Source: Streptomyces sp. L2 (GTDB lineage: Bacteria > Actinomycetota > Actinomycetes > Streptomycetales > Streptomycetaceae). From it: a stretch of DNA of 64,000 nucleotides. The notes beneath the pieces are model-generated. The model was not told the DNA's origin, ran no database searches, and worked only from the letters and a program-made list of their open reading frames with translations. Positions within the stretch are counted from its first letter, which is position 1; each line of letters opens with the position of its first letter. The stretch is from NCBI RefSeq assembly GCF_004124325.1, contig NZ_QBDT01000001.1:4216001-4280000 (forward strand). The letters run 5' to 3'. This document shows, in pieces, positions 7,325-15,503 of the stretch. A program made the position numbers and the translations under genes.

Positions 7325-8512
7325 ATGAGACATCGTATCGCTGTGGTCGGAGGCGGTCCCGGCGGCCTGTCGTTCGCCCGCGTCCTGCACCGCCACGGCC
7401 GCCCCGTCACCGTCCTCGAACGCGACGCCGGCCCCGATGCCCGTCCCCCGGGCGGCACGCTCGACCTCCATCTGGGGCTGGGCCAGCTCGCCCTGGAGAA
7501 GGCGGGGCTGCTGGACCGCTTCCGGGAGCTGTCACGGCCCGAGGGGCAGGCCATGCGCATCCTGGACACGGACGGGACCGTCCTGCGCGACTGGCGGCCC
7601 GGTCCGGACGAGCGGGCCAACCCCGAGATCGACCGCGGGCAGCTCCGCGACCTGCTGCTCGGCCCGCTCGACGTCCAGTGGGGCCGGGGCGTGACCCGGG
7701 TGGTGCCGGGCACCCCGAACGGCGTCCTCGTCCACTTCGACGACGGGCGGCAGGAGGCGTACGACCTCGTCGTCGGCGCGGACGGCGCCTGGTCCCGGGT
7801 CCGCCCCGCGGTCTCGACCGCGACCCCGCACTACACCGGCGTCACCTCGGTCGAGGCCTCCCTCGACGACCTCGACATCCGCCACCCCGATCTCGCCCGG
7901 CTGGTCGGCGACGGTTCCGTCGCGGTGTACGGCGCGAACCGCTCCCTCGTCGCCCAGCGCAACAGCGGCGGCCACGTCAAGGTGTACGCCAAGTTCCGCG
8001 CACCGCTGGACTGGCACACGGACCAGGGCCTGGACCTGGGCCGAGACCTGAATCCGGGCCTGAATCCGCATCTGGACCCGGACTTGGCTGACGCCGAGGC
8101 CGTGCGATCGAGTCTGCTGGCCCTGTTCGACGGCTGGACCGCTCCCGTCCTCGACCTCCTCCGCCACGGCACCGCCTTCGTGCACCGTCCCCTCCACGTC
8201 CTGCCCGTGGGCCACACCTGGACCCACGTCCCCGGCGTGACGCTCCTCGGCGACGCCGCCCACCTGATGCCCCCGCTCGGGGCGGGCGCCAACCTCGCGA
8301 TGCTGGAGGGCGCCGAACTCGCCGAGGCACTCGCCGCCTTCCCTGCGGACGCGGGCCCCGAAGACCTGGACGAGGCCGTCCGCGCCTTCGAGGAACGGAT
8401 GTGGGCACGGGCCGCCAGGTGGGCGGAGATCACGACCGCCGGCCTGGAACGCCTGGTCAGCCCGGACCCCGCCGAGGCCCTCGCCGTCTTCGACCGGGTT
8501 TCGTCCCACTGA
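7325..8512 (+). CDS. FAD-dependent monooxygenase, TetX-like
   Basis: A 395-residue group A flavoprotein hydroxylase. Residues ~5-14 are the dinucleotide-binding VVGGGPGGLS, DLVVGADGAWSRVR is the DG motif, and VTLLGDAAHLMPPLGAGANL is the second FAD-binding motif followed by MLEGAELAEAL. This arrangement matches the TetX/PhzS-like subclass that hydroxylates aromatic or tetracycline-type substrates with NAD(P)H and oxygen. A short Asn/Pro/Leu/Asp repeat (residues ~236-256, DLGRDLNPGLNPHLDPDLAD) is an unusual insertion in the middle domain. The substrate is unknown; it is controlled most likely by the divergent TetR gene. Confidence 0.88.
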   Translation: MRHRIAVVGGGPGGLSFARVLHRHGRPVTVLERDAGPDARPPGGTLDLHLGLGQLALEKAGLLDRFRELSRPEGQAMRILDTDGTVLRDWRPGPDERANPEIDRGQLRDLLLGPLDVQWGRGVTRVVPGTPNGVLVHFDDGRQEAYDLVVGADGAWSRVRPAVSTATPHYTGVTSVEASLDDLDIRHPDLARLVGDGSVAVYGANRSLVAQRNSGGHVKVYAKFRAPLDWHTDQGLDLGRDLNPGLNPHLDPDLADAEAVRSSLLALFDGWTAPVLDLLRHGTAFVHRPLHVLPVGHTWTHVPGVTLLGDAAHLMPPLGAGANLAMLEGAELAEALAAFPADAGPEDLDEAVRAFEERMWARAARWAEITTAGLERLVSPDPAEALAVFDRVSSH

Positions 8513-8548
8513 GGGTGGCTCATGGCGAGGCCGTGGCCGACGAGCGGG

Positions 8549-9067
8549 TCAGGGTCGTGTGCTCCGGAACGCTAGGTACCTGCTGAATACTTCGTGGCTG
8601 TCGGGGGTGAAGCGCCACTCCAGCAGGGCCGACCGCAGCTGCGGCTCGGTGAGCCAGCCGTGCCAGGCGACCTCGCCGGGATCGGCGGTCACGGCGTCCG
8701 GCACCACGGCTTCGTGCACGCCGAGCCAGTGAGGGCTCAGACCACCGCGGTTGAGGAACGTGAAGAGCAGGCGCGGCCGCGCGCGCATGCCCAGCTCTTC
8801 GGCCAACTCCCGCGCGGCGGCCCGCTCGTAGGACTCGCCGACGTTCACGGCGCCACCGACCTCGACCTCATGCAGTCCCGGAAATCGCGATAGCCGCTCG
8901 GCCCGCCGATGGACGAGGATCCGTCCTCGCTCATCACGGCACACCGTCACGGCGACCCGGTGCAGCCAGCCCTCCCGGACGGCCTCCCGACGGCTGACCA
9001 CCACCCCCAGCGTCCGGTCCTGATCGTCGACACGCTCCACCAGTTCGTCCTCGTCCACGACGGACAC
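8549..9067 (-). CDS. Nudix hydrolase, IDI/YfcD-like
   Basis: A 172-residue protein. The Nudix box GGAVNVGESYERAAARELAE-ELG lies at residues ~91-113 with all conserved Gly, Arg and Glu residues. An N-terminal LVERVDDQDRTLGVVVSR and HRVAVTVCRDERGRILVHRR match the subgroup related to isopentenyl-diphosphate isomerase and YfcD that hydrolyses nucleoside diphosphate derivatives. It starts at GTG 9067. It lies 18 bp downstream of the phosphotransferase gene on the same strand, so the two probably form a small operon. The exact substrate is not predictable. Confidence 0.85.
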   Translation of the reverse strand: MSVVDEDELVERVDDQDRTLGVVVSRREAVREGWLHRVAVTVCRDERGRILVHRRAERLSRFPGLHEVEVGGAVNVGESYERAAARELAEELGMRARPRLLFTFLNRGGLSPHWLGVHEAVVPDAVTADPGEVAWHGWLTEPQLRSALLEWRFTPDSHEVFSRYLAFRSTRP

Positions 9068-9085
9068 CCTGGCAGAGTCATCCGG

Positions 9086-9970
9086 TCATCCGGCCGGTTC
9101 CGCGAGAACCTCGGTGACGGCGCGGAGCCCCAGTTCGGCCATGGCGGGGTTGGTGTGGCGGTAGTAGTCGATCCCGCTGACGAAGGTGAGTGCCCAGCCT
9201 CGTCCCCGGGCCCAGGCGGCGTCGTCGAATCCTCCAGCCGCGCGGAAGGTCTTCCGGGTCTCCGCACCGAGCAGCGTCCAGGCGGCGACGGCATCGCAGG
9301 CGGGGTCACCGACGCCCGCGGTGCCGAAGTCGATCACCGCGCTGAGCCGATCGCCGTCCACGAGGACGTTGCCGGGGATGAGATCGCCGTGCGTCCACGT
9401 GGGCGGCCCGTCCCAGTCCGGCTGTTCGAGGGCGTGTTCCCAGGCGGACAGGAGGGCGGGGGCGTCGATGTCGTCCGCTGCCTTGGCGGTCCACTCCCGT
9501 ACCAAGGCGTCGCGGGTGCGCAGGGGCACGCTCCGGTAGCCCGTGCGGGCCCCCGCGGTGCCGGCCTCACGCAGCGCCGTCACGAACCCCCCGAGGTCCC
9601 CGGCGAGCCGGTGCCCCTCGGGGGACCCGTCCGGCACGGTGGCGGGGTGCGAGCCGTCGATCCAACGGCTGATCGCCCACGGAAAGGGGTACCCCTGCCC
9701 CGGTCGTCCCACGGCGATCGGCTCGGGCACCGCAGCGGGGAGGCAGGGGGCCAGCCGTGGCAACCAGACCTGCTCGAACTCCACTTGGCCGACGGCCCCC
9801 TCCAACCGGGGCAACCGGACCGCGAACTCGTCGCCCAGCCGGTAGATCGCGTTCTCGGTTCCCGCGGACTCCACCGGTCTGATGGCCAGCTCCGCCCACT
9901 GCGGAAATTGCTCCACGAGAAGCCGCCGCACCAGCACGCCGTCGGTCGGAATCTCGTTCTCGTGCATCAT
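9086..9970 (-). CDS. Aminoglycoside phosphotransferase family protein
   Basis: A 294-residue kinase-fold phosphotransferase. The catalytic loop PTWTHGDLIPGNVLVDGD and metal-binding AVIDFGTAGVGDPACDAV are intact. The N-lobe has SAGTENAIYRLGDEFAVRLP, typical of the MphB/APH-like subgroup. It probably phosphorylates a hydroxyl of an aminoglycoside, macrolide or endogenous metabolite using ATP or GTP; most chromosomal streptomycete members have no proven drug. Two adjacent ATGs (9970, 9967) are both plausible starts. It is divergent from the XRE regulator across a 507-bp gap filled with 60-bp repeats. Confidence 0.85.
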   Translation of the reverse strand: MMHENEIPTDGVLVRRLLVEQFPQWAELAIRPVESAGTENAIYRLGDEFAVRLPRLEGAVGQVEFEQVWLPRLAPCLPAAVPEPIAVGRPGQGYPFPWAISRWIDGSHPATVPDGSPEGHRLAGDLGGFVTALREAGTAGARTGYRSVPLRTRDALVREWTAKAADDIDAPALLSAWEHALEQPDWDGPPTWTHGDLIPGNVLVDGDRLSAVIDFGTAGVGDPACDAVAAWTLLGAETRKTFRAAGGFDDAAWARGRGWALTFVSGIDYYRHTNPAMAELGLRAVTEVLAEPAG

Positions 9971-10130
9971 CGGACCGAGAGCCTAATGAAGAGACCGGCC
10001 GCCGGGCACCGCATTTCCGCCGGGCTCCCGGGCGGATGCCTTACCCCGAGGGATCCCGGCCCCAGGGACGGTGCTGCCCCACAGGGCGACGCCGACGAGC
10101 CGACCACCCCCACGCCCCCCGGCGCCCTGC

Positions 10131-10370
10131 CTACCGGCAGCCGCACGGCCGCTCGTCGCCCGCCCCGGGCAACCGGGCCCCGCCCCCATGCCGCCGGCAG
10201 CCACTCGGCCGCTCGTCGCCCGCCCCGGGCAACCGGGCCCCGCCCCCATGCCGCCGGCAGCCACTCGGCCGCTCGTCGCCCGCCCCGGGCAACCGGGCCC
10301 CGCCCCCATGCCGCCGGCAGCCACTCGGCCGCTCGTCGCCCGCCCCGGGCACCCCGGCCCCGGCCGACGC
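10131..10370. repeat. 60-bp tandem repeat, about four copies
   Basis: Between the divergent phosphotransferase and XRE genes a 60-bp GC-rich unit is repeated from 10131 to about 10370. Copies two and three (starting 10191 and 10251) are identical across 60 bp, the first differs at a few bases, and the last is cut short and diverged. Each unit contains GCCCGCCCCGGGC, able to form a small hairpin. The identity between copies implies recent duplication or gene conversion. The rest of the 9971-10477 gap shows only the XRE operator. Confidence 0.9.
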
Positions 10371-10426
10371 CCTCACCGTCCTCGACGGGGTCCAAGGCTG
10401 AGCCGGTGGCGTGATGTGGTGCACTT

Positions 10427-10447
10427 TTGCAAGCGGGGTGCTTGCAA
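10427..10447. promoter_or_regulatory. Perfect inverted repeat upstream of the XRE gene, candidate autoregulatory operator
   Basis: TTGCAAGC and its exact complement GCTTGCAA are separated by 5 bp (GGGGT), ending 30 bp before the XRE start. A perfect dyad in the promoter position next to a helix-turn-helix gene is the usual layout for autoregulation. Confidence 0.6.
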
Positions 10448-10477
10448 TTGTTAGCGAGGGTGGGGCAAGGTGGAGGC

Positions 10478-10960
10478 ATGGCATCGCTCAATGTCGGCAA
10501 CCTCGGTGAGTACCTGCGCGAGCAGCGGCGCAACGCCCAGCTCTCGCTGCGGCAGCTCGCCGATGCCGCCGGGGTGTCCAACCCGTACCTGAGCCAGATC
10601 GAGCGCGGGCTGCGCAAGCCCAGCGCGGAGGTGCTCCAGCAGGTCGCCAAGGCGCTGCGCATCTCCGCCGAGACGCTGTACGTCCGCGCAGGCATCCTCG
10701 ACGCCGAGCGGGACCGGGACGAGGTGGAGACCCGCGCGGTCATCCTCGCCGACCCCACGCTCAACGAACGGCAGAAGCAGGTCCTCCTCCAGATCTACGA
10801 GTCCTTCCGCAAGGAGAACGGATTCGGCGGGCCGGAGCAGGACCTCGGGGCGGACGACCCGGACGGCGACGACAGCCTGGAGAGCGGTGACCGTGCCGCC
10901 GGAAGCGGCGACCGTGCAGCCGCCGACGGCGATGCCGGTCCGCGGAAGACGGCCGGATAG
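10478..10960 (+). CDS. XRE family helix-turn-helix regulator with acidic tail
   Basis: A 160-residue protein. An N-terminal Cro/CI-type domain (residues ~8-65) contains LSLRQLADAAGVSNPYLSQI, then ERGLRKPSAEVL. A helical stretch (RDEVETRAVILADPTLNERQ) follows, then an acidic Gly/Asp/Ala-rich tail with SGDRAAGSGDRAAADGD repeats. The start at 10478 is supported by GGTGGAGG just upstream and gives the family's usual N-terminus. It is followed 86 bp later by the HBHA-like gene on the same strand, an arrangement I recall as common in streptomycetes. It probably controls itself, and perhaps that gene, through the dyad at 10427. Confidence 0.85.
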   Translation: MASLNVGNLGEYLREQRRNAQLSLRQLADAAGVSNPYLSQIERGLRKPSAEVLQQVAKALRISAETLYVRAGILDAERDRDEVETRAVILADPTLNERQKQVLLQIYESFRKENGFGGPEQDLGADDPDGDDSLESGDRAAGSGDRAAADGDAGPRKTAG

Positions 10961-11046
10961 GCCGGACCTCGACAATTCAGCCCCGCCCGCCCGCCGCGGA
11001 CCCACACCAACCCTCAGCCGAACGCGAATCCGGGAGGACCATCACC

Positions 11047-11661
11047 ATGGCCATCACCGACGACCTGCGCAAGACCCTCAGCGACCCGACCCCGCTCTAC
11101 TTCGCCGCCGGCACCGCCGACCTCGCCCTCCAGCAGGCCAAGAAGGTGCCCGCCCTCGTCGAGCAGCTGCGCGCCGACGCCCCCGCGCGGATCGAGGCCG
11201 TACGCAACACCGACCCGAAGGCCGTGCAGGAGAGGGCCGCCGCCCGCGCCAAGGAGGCGCAGGAGACCCTGCAGACCAAGGTCAACGAGTTCATCGGGAC
11301 CCTCGACCTGGACCTGAAGAAGCTCGGCGAGAGCGCCCAGGACCTCGCCCTGCGCGGTGTCGGCGTCGCCGCCGAGTACGCCGTACGCGCCCGCGAGACC
11401 TACGAGAAGGTCGCCGAGCACGGCGAGCAGACCGTGAAGACCTGGCGCGGCGGTGCCGCCGAGGAGATCGAGGACCTCGCGATCGTCGTCGAGGGCAAGC
11501 CCGAGCCGGTCAAGCCCGTCGAGGTCGCGCAGGAGAAGCAGGCCGGGCCCGCCGAGGCCAAGCCGGCGGACGCCGCCGCGGCCAAGAAGCCCGTCGCCAA
11601 GAAGACGCCGGCCGCCCGCAAGAGCACCACCGCCAAGAAGACCACCCCGCCGGCCAAGTGA
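11047..11661 (+). CDS. HBHA-like Lys/Ala-rich helical protein
   Basis: A 204-residue protein. The N-terminal ~150 residues are a continuous amphipathic helix (ADLALQQAKKVPALVEQLRA, ERAAARAKEAQETLQTKVNE) resembling the coiled-coil of mycobacterial heparin-binding haemagglutinin and phasin-like proteins. The C-terminus is a Lys/Ala/Pro tail (AAAKKPVAKKTPAARKSTTA) like the histone-like tail of HBHA. There is no signal peptide. A strong GGGAGGACC site precedes ATG 11047. It may bind membranes, lipid inclusions or nucleic acid; the function in streptomycetes is not established and the adhesin name should not be transferred. Confidence 0.75.
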   Translation: MAITDDLRKTLSDPTPLYFAAGTADLALQQAKKVPALVEQLRADAPARIEAVRNTDPKAVQERAAARAKEAQETLQTKVNEFIGTLDLDLKKLGESAQDLALRGVGVAAEYAVRARETYEKVAEHGEQTVKTWRGGAAEEIEDLAIVVEGKPEPVKPVEVAQEKQAGPAEAKPADAAAAKKPVAKKTPAARKSTTAKKTTPPAK

Positions 11662-11743
11662 CTCGCGAGGCGCGTACGGGCCGGGCACCTTCGGGGTGCC
11701 CGGCCCGTTGTCCGGGTACGGTGACGGTGACCGTGTACGGCGT

Positions 11744-11783
11744 GTACGAGGCGTACGAGGCGTACGAGGCGTACGAGGCGTAC
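11744..11783. repeat. 9-bp tandem repeat upstream of the DUF2516 gene
   Basis: GTACGAGGC is repeated four times exactly (from 11744, 11753, 11762 and 11771) with a partial fifth copy, 39 bp before the DUF2516 start. CGTACG-rich strings recur upstream of rlmB. Role unknown. Confidence 0.85.
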
Positions 11784-11821
11784 GGGATCGTACGGATCGG
11801 AAGACTACGGGCGGTGGCAGC

Positions 11822-12175
11822 ATGCTGATGTTGGGCTTCGCGGGGTTCCTGGGGATCTTGAAGATCGTCCTCATGGCCCTCGCCGCGTTCGGGCTGTTCG
11901 ACGCCGCGTTCCGGCGCGAGGACGCCTTCCGCGCGGCCAACAAGCAGAACAAGGTGTTCTGGCTGATCATCCTGGGCATCGCCCTGGTCGTCAGCTACCT
12001 GTTCTCCATCCTCGGCATCCTGCCGATCGCCGGCCTCGTCGCCAGCATCGTCTACATCGTCGACGTACGTCCCGCCGTCAAGCAGGTCTCCGGCGGCGGC
12101 GACGGCGGGTGGGGGCGCCGGCGCGGGGGCAGCAGCAGCGACGGGCCCTACGGGCCGTACAACGGGCGCCGGTAG
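11822..12175 (+). CDS. DUF2516 family membrane protein
   Basis: A 117-residue protein with two or three hydrophobic segments: FAGFLGILKIVLMALAAFGL, FWLIILGIALVVSYLFSILG and IAGLVASIVYIVDVRPAV. Between the first two lies the polar FDAAFRREDAFRAANKQNK, typical of DUF2516. The C-terminus is a glycine/serine/arginine tail. ATG 11822 gives the family N-terminus; the next in-frame Met is two residues in. The function of the family is unknown; its location between the HBHA-like gene and a PP2C regulator has no clear meaning. Confidence 0.85.
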   Translation: MLMLGFAGFLGILKIVLMALAAFGLFDAAFRREDAFRAANKQNKVFWLIILGIALVVSYLFSILGILPIAGLVASIVYIVDVRPAVKQVSGGGDGGWGRRRGGSSSDGPYGPYNGRR

Positions 12176-12298
12176 CGTCCCGCGGGTACTTCGCCGTCGC
12201 CGGGTGCGGGCAGTGCTTGGCCGTTCGCGCCCACGCGGCGGAGCCGCATATCGAGCACAGCCCCGCGCCCCTGGAGGGAGCTGCGGCTCGCCCACCCA

Positions 12299-12341
12299 AG
12301 GGGCGCGGGGAACTGCGCGACAAGCCACGATGGACCCGCAC
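12299..12341. repeat. Dispersed intergenic repeat, copy 1
   Basis: The string GGGGCGCGGGGAACTGCGCG followed by ACAAGCCACGA recurs, with variation, at 32141-32313 and 39765-39850 and in part near 31075. It sits in the 209-bp gap between convergent DUF2516 and PP2C genes, preceded by an inverted partner (CCCCGCGCCCCTGGAGGG) that can pair with it. Confidence 0.8.
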
Positions 12342-12384
12342 CCGGCGACGCACCCCGCACCCCCCTCCGCGCGCCCGGCAGAAG

Positions 12385-13701
12385 CTAGCGCACGCGATCC
12401 AGCAGGACCACCGCCACGTCGTCCGTCAACTCTCCCCCGTTGAGGTCCCGCACCTCACTCACCGCGGCCCGCAGCAGCTCCTCCCCGCGCAGCCCCTCGG
12501 ACAGCTGGCGGCTGATCATCTCGACCATGCCGTCCTGGCCGAGCCGTTCCCCGTCGGGGCCGCCGACCCGGCCCTCGATCAGACCGTCGGTGTAGAGCAT
12601 CAGGCTCCACTCCCGGCCCAGCTCCACCTGCATCCGCGGCCAGCGGGCGCCGGGCAGCAGGCCGAGGGCGGGGCCGTTGTTGTCGTACGGCAGCAGTCGT
12701 GGCGCCCGGCCGGGGCGGGCGATCAGCGGGGACGGGTGGCCGGCCAGGCACAGGCCGGCGCGGCGGCTGTCGGGCGCGATGTCGACCGTGCAGAGCGTCG
12801 CGAAGATCTCCTCGTCGCCGCGCTCGTGCTCCAGCACCTCCTGGAGCGTGCCGAGCAGCTCGTCTCCGCACAGGCCCGCCAGGGTCAGGGCGCGCCAGGC
12901 GATCCGCAGCTCGACGCCGAGCGCGGCCTCGTCCGGGCCGTGGCCGCAGACGTCGCCGATCATGGCGTGCACGGTGCCGTCGGGGGTGCGCACGCAGTCG
13001 TAGAAGTCGCCGCCGAGCAGGGCGCGCGAGCGGCCGGGGCGGTAGCGGGCGGCGAAGCGGAGGGGCGAGCCCTCCAGCAGGGGCGTGGGCAGCAGTCCGC
13101 GCTCCAGGCGCCGGTTCTCCTGCGCGCGCAGCCGGCCCTCGGCGAGCTTGCGTTCGGCGATGTCGGAGCGCTTGCGTTCGACGGCGTACCGGATGGCGCG
13201 GCTGAGCAGCCGGCCGTCCAGTTCGTCCCGGAAAAGGTAGTCCTGGGCGCCGACGCGCACGGCCTCCGCGCCGCGCTCGGCGTCGCTGGAGGCGGTCAGC
13301 GCGAGCACGGCGTGCCGGGGCGCCAGCCGCAGGATGTGCCGGAGTACGGCCAGTTCGTCGCCGTCACCGTCACCGGTGCCGCCGGGGGCGGCCATGGCGA
13401 GGTCCAGCAGGATGCAGTGGACGTCGTCCGTGAGCAGCCGCTCGGCCTCGGTGAGGTTGCGGGCGGTGCGGACGCGGATCGGCTTGCCGGCGGAGTCCCG
13501 CAGCTGGGGCACGATCGGCGAGCCCGCCGGGTCGTCCTCTATCAGCAGCAGGGTGAGGGTGGTGCTGTTCGCGCCGGTGGCGGGCGTGGCGGTGCGGTGG
13601 GCCTCTTCGGTGAGGGGGCCGCCGCCGGATGGGGACGCGGCCCGCGCCTGACCGCTCTCCGCGGCCGGGATCGCTCTCTGCCGCGGTACGGGTACGGGCA
13701 T
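12385..13701 (-). CDS. Response-regulator receiver fused to PP2C (SpoIIE/RsbU-type) phosphatase
   Basis: A 438-residue protein. After a ~50-residue variable N-terminus comes a receiver domain (LTLLLIEDDPAGSPIV; phosphoacceptor Asp in HCILLDLAMA; conserved Thr/Ala in VLALTASSD). A short coiled linker ERKLAEGRLRAQENRRLERG leads to the SpoIIE-type PP2C domain. Metal-binding aspartates sit in LLGGDFYDC, MIGDVCGHGPDEA and the C-terminal TDDVAVVLL. Such proteins dephosphorylate anti-anti-sigma factors when the receiver is phosphorylated, linking a two-component signal to sigma-factor release. No cognate kinase or anti-sigma gene is adjacent. ATG 13701 has GGAAGGAAC upstream. Confidence 0.88.
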   Translation of the reverse strand: MPVPVPRQRAIPAAESGQARAASPSGGGPLTEEAHRTATPATGANSTTLTLLLIEDDPAGSPIVPQLRDSAGKPIRVRTARNLTEAERLLTDDVHCILLDLAMAAPGGTGDGDGDELAVLRHILRLAPRHAVLALTASSDAERGAEAVRVGAQDYLFRDELDGRLLSRAIRYAVERKRSDIAERKLAEGRLRAQENRRLERGLLPTPLLEGSPLRFAARYRPGRSRALLGGDFYDCVRTPDGTVHAMIGDVCGHGPDEAALGVELRIAWRALTLAGLCGDELLGTLQEVLEHERGDEEIFATLCTVDIAPDSRRAGLCLAGHPSPLIARPGRAPRLLPYDNNGPALGLLPGARWPRMQVELGREWSLMLYTDGLIEGRVGGPDGERLGQDGMVEMISRQLSEGLRGEELLRAAVSEVRDLNGGELTDDVAVVLLDRVR

Positions 13702-14123
13702 TGTCTCGGTTCCTTCCCTCCCCCCGAGGGCACGGCGGGGCGAGGGACCTCGACCCACCGACGGGGACCATAGCGGTACTGGCCACCGCAACGGAATGGT
13801 GTGAGCCCCGTCGCCCGGTCTCCCGCCGCTGTCATATGCCGCGATCCCTACCGCAGTTGGACAGGCCGCCCCACCGGCGGGGATGACGAAGCTCACGTCC
13901 TCCGGTGATTTGACCGGAGTTGGCCGTGTGGTGGGTCACATGGCCTGCGTCACGGGGGCACGGAGTATCGCGAACGGAGCATTTCGGGCGGGCGCATGCT
14001 GCGTGGCGGGCCGGATCGCGTGCCGCGCCACGTGCCGGATCGCGTGCCGTGCTGTGCCGTGCCGCGCCCCGTGTCGCACCGCGGCCCGGCGGAGCCGCCC
14101 TCACGCGCCCGGCGGAGCCGCCC
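13702..14123. other. Intergenic region with short duplications, no gene seen
   Basis: This 422-bp gap precedes the PP2C gene and follows the NlpC gene on the minus strand. A 20-bp string beginning GCCCGGCGGAGCCGCC occurs at 14084 and again at 14107 overlapping the NlpC stop; each copy folds (CGGC-GGA-GCCG) and the pair may terminate transcription. GATCGCGTGCCG is duplicated near 14025-14050. CCTCCGGTGATTTGACCGGA (13899-13918) is a further small hairpin in the PP2C promoter side. Confidence 0.5.
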
Positions 14124-15257
14124 TCAGGCGTCCGGGCGGACGACCCCCAGGATCGGCATGGAGCCCGCCCCCGCGACCGTCACCGTCCGGCCGGGACGCG
14201 GGGCGTGGATGATCGCGCCGTCGCCGACGTACATCGCGACGTGACTGGCGTCGCCGAAGTAGATGATGAGGTCGCCGGGGCGCATGTCCTTCACGTCGAC
14301 GTGCTTGAGCTGCTTCCACTGCTCCTGCGAGGTGCGCGGAATGGGATGGCCGGCCGCCGACCACGCCTGGGAGGTCAGGCCCGAGCAGTCGAAGGAGGCC
14401 GGCCCCTCCGCGCCCCACACGTACGGCTTGCCGAGCTGGGCCGTGGCGTACTGCACCGCCTTCTTGCCCTGCGCGGACGCCTTGCCGTTGATCTCCTTGA
14501 GGATGCCCGTGTCCAGCCAGGCGGTCTGGGACTTGTACGCGGCCTGCTGCTCCAGCGCGGCGAGTTGCTCCTTCTCCTTCTTCTCCAGCTTGGATTGCAG
14601 CTTCTCGGCGGCCGCGATCTGCTTCTTGATCTTCTTCTTGGCGGCCGCCTTGGCCTTGCGGTTGGCCTCCAGCTTCACCCACTGCGAGGAGGCGTCGGCC
14701 GCGTAGTCCTTCAAGTCCGCCTGCGTCTGGGTCATTTCGCCGAGCAGGTTCTTCGTCGCCCGCTGGCCCTGCAGCACCCGGCCGGCCCCGTCCAGGAACT
14801 GCTGCGGGTCGTCGCTGAGCAGCAGCTCGGCCGTGGGCGGCAGACCGCCGGTGCGGTACTGGGACCGGGCCGCCGCGCCCGCCTGGTTCTTGAGGTTCTC
14901 CAGCTTCTGCTGTCCCTCGACGATCTTCTTCGCCAGCGCGACGATCTGCGCGGACTGCTTCTTCGACGCCTCCTCGGCCGCGTTGTAGGCGTCGGTGGCC
15001 ACGGCCGCGTCGTGGTAGAGCCGGTCCAGTGTGTCGCGGATCTTCTCCAGCTTCTTGGCCGCCTCGGGGGTCGCGGAGGGGGCCGGGGCGGGGGAGGCGG
15101 CCGGGGTGGGGACGGGGCTCTGCGCCGCGTGGGCGGTGCCGCCGGCCTGCGCGAACGCCGTGCCCGGCGCCGCCAGGACGGTCACCGCGCAGACCACGGT
15201 CACGGCGGCCGTGAGCAGACCGCGCTTGCCCGGACCCATCCGCTTGCCCGGACCCAT
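14124..15257 (-). CDS. Secreted NlpC/P60 peptidoglycan hydrolase with coiled-coil domain
   Basis: A 377-residue protein. A signal peptide (LLTAAVTVVCAVTVLAAPGT, then AFA) is followed by a Pro/Ala linker and a long coiled coil (LEKIRDTLDRLYHDAAVATD ... KLQSKLEKKEKEQLAALEQQ). It ends in an NlpC/P60 domain with the catalytic Cys in ASFDCSGLTSQAW, the His in ASHVAMYVGDG and a third polar site in IIHAPRPG. This is the RipA/p60 architecture that cleaves D-Glu-mDAP bonds in peptide stems for cell separation or spore-wall remodelling. ATG 15257 has GGTGGGGGGA upstream. The N-terminus contains an exact MGPGKR duplication (also ATG 15239), so the start is uncertain by six residues. Confidence 0.9.
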   Translation of the reverse strand: MGPGKRMGPGKRGLLTAAVTVVCAVTVLAAPGTAFAQAGGTAHAAQSPVPTPAASPAPAPSATPEAAKKLEKIRDTLDRLYHDAAVATDAYNAAEEASKKQSAQIVALAKKIVEGQQKLENLKNQAGAAARSQYRTGGLPPTAELLLSDDPQQFLDGAGRVLQGQRATKNLLGEMTQTQADLKDYAADASSQWVKLEANRKAKAAAKKKIKKQIAAAEKLQSKLEKKEKEQLAALEQQAAYKSQTAWLDTGILKEINGKASAQGKKAVQYATAQLGKPYVWGAEGPASFDCSGLTSQAWSAAGHPIPRTSQEQWKQLKHVDVKDMRPGDLIIYFGDASHVAMYVGDGAIIHAPRPGRTVTVAGAGSMPILGVVRPDA

Positions 15258-15503
15258 AGGTCGTCCCCCCACCTGATTTACCGTCAGTAACTTATGGTCG
15301 TCCGGGGGATCGTGCCACGGCCGCGCCCAAAACGACAGAGGGCGACAGGGGTGCCAGGAACGGCAAGGGCCGTACGACGATCTCCTCGACGGTGTGACGT
15401 ACGGCGCACCGAGATCGTTCCCCCCGCCGGCACCAGCAGTTCAGCGCGACCTCGCGGGCCCCGTTCAGCCTCACCGGGCTCATCGAACCCACCCACTCGG
15501 TGC

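Noticed and set aside
8909..10414. A 501-codon plus-strand frame across the phosphotransferase gene and the 60-bp repeats
   Set aside because: Antisense to the Nudix and phosphotransferase genes with intact motifs; the repeat part is in frame only because 60 is a multiple of three.
13848..13930. GGTGATTTGACCGG as an RNA thermometer or operator
   Set aside because: A short hairpin with no supporting repeat or consensus.
14020..14120. Possible CRISPR-like short repeats (GATCGCGTGCCG)
   Set aside because: Only two to three copies, no constant spacers and no cas genes; ordinary GC-rich duplication. No CRISPR array was seen anywhere in the window.
15258..15503. Possible c-di-AMP riboswitch before the NlpC gene
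   Set aside because: Such leaders precede some actinobacterial wall hydrolases, but the 246-bp gap here lacks the length and conserved pairing pattern I would expect.
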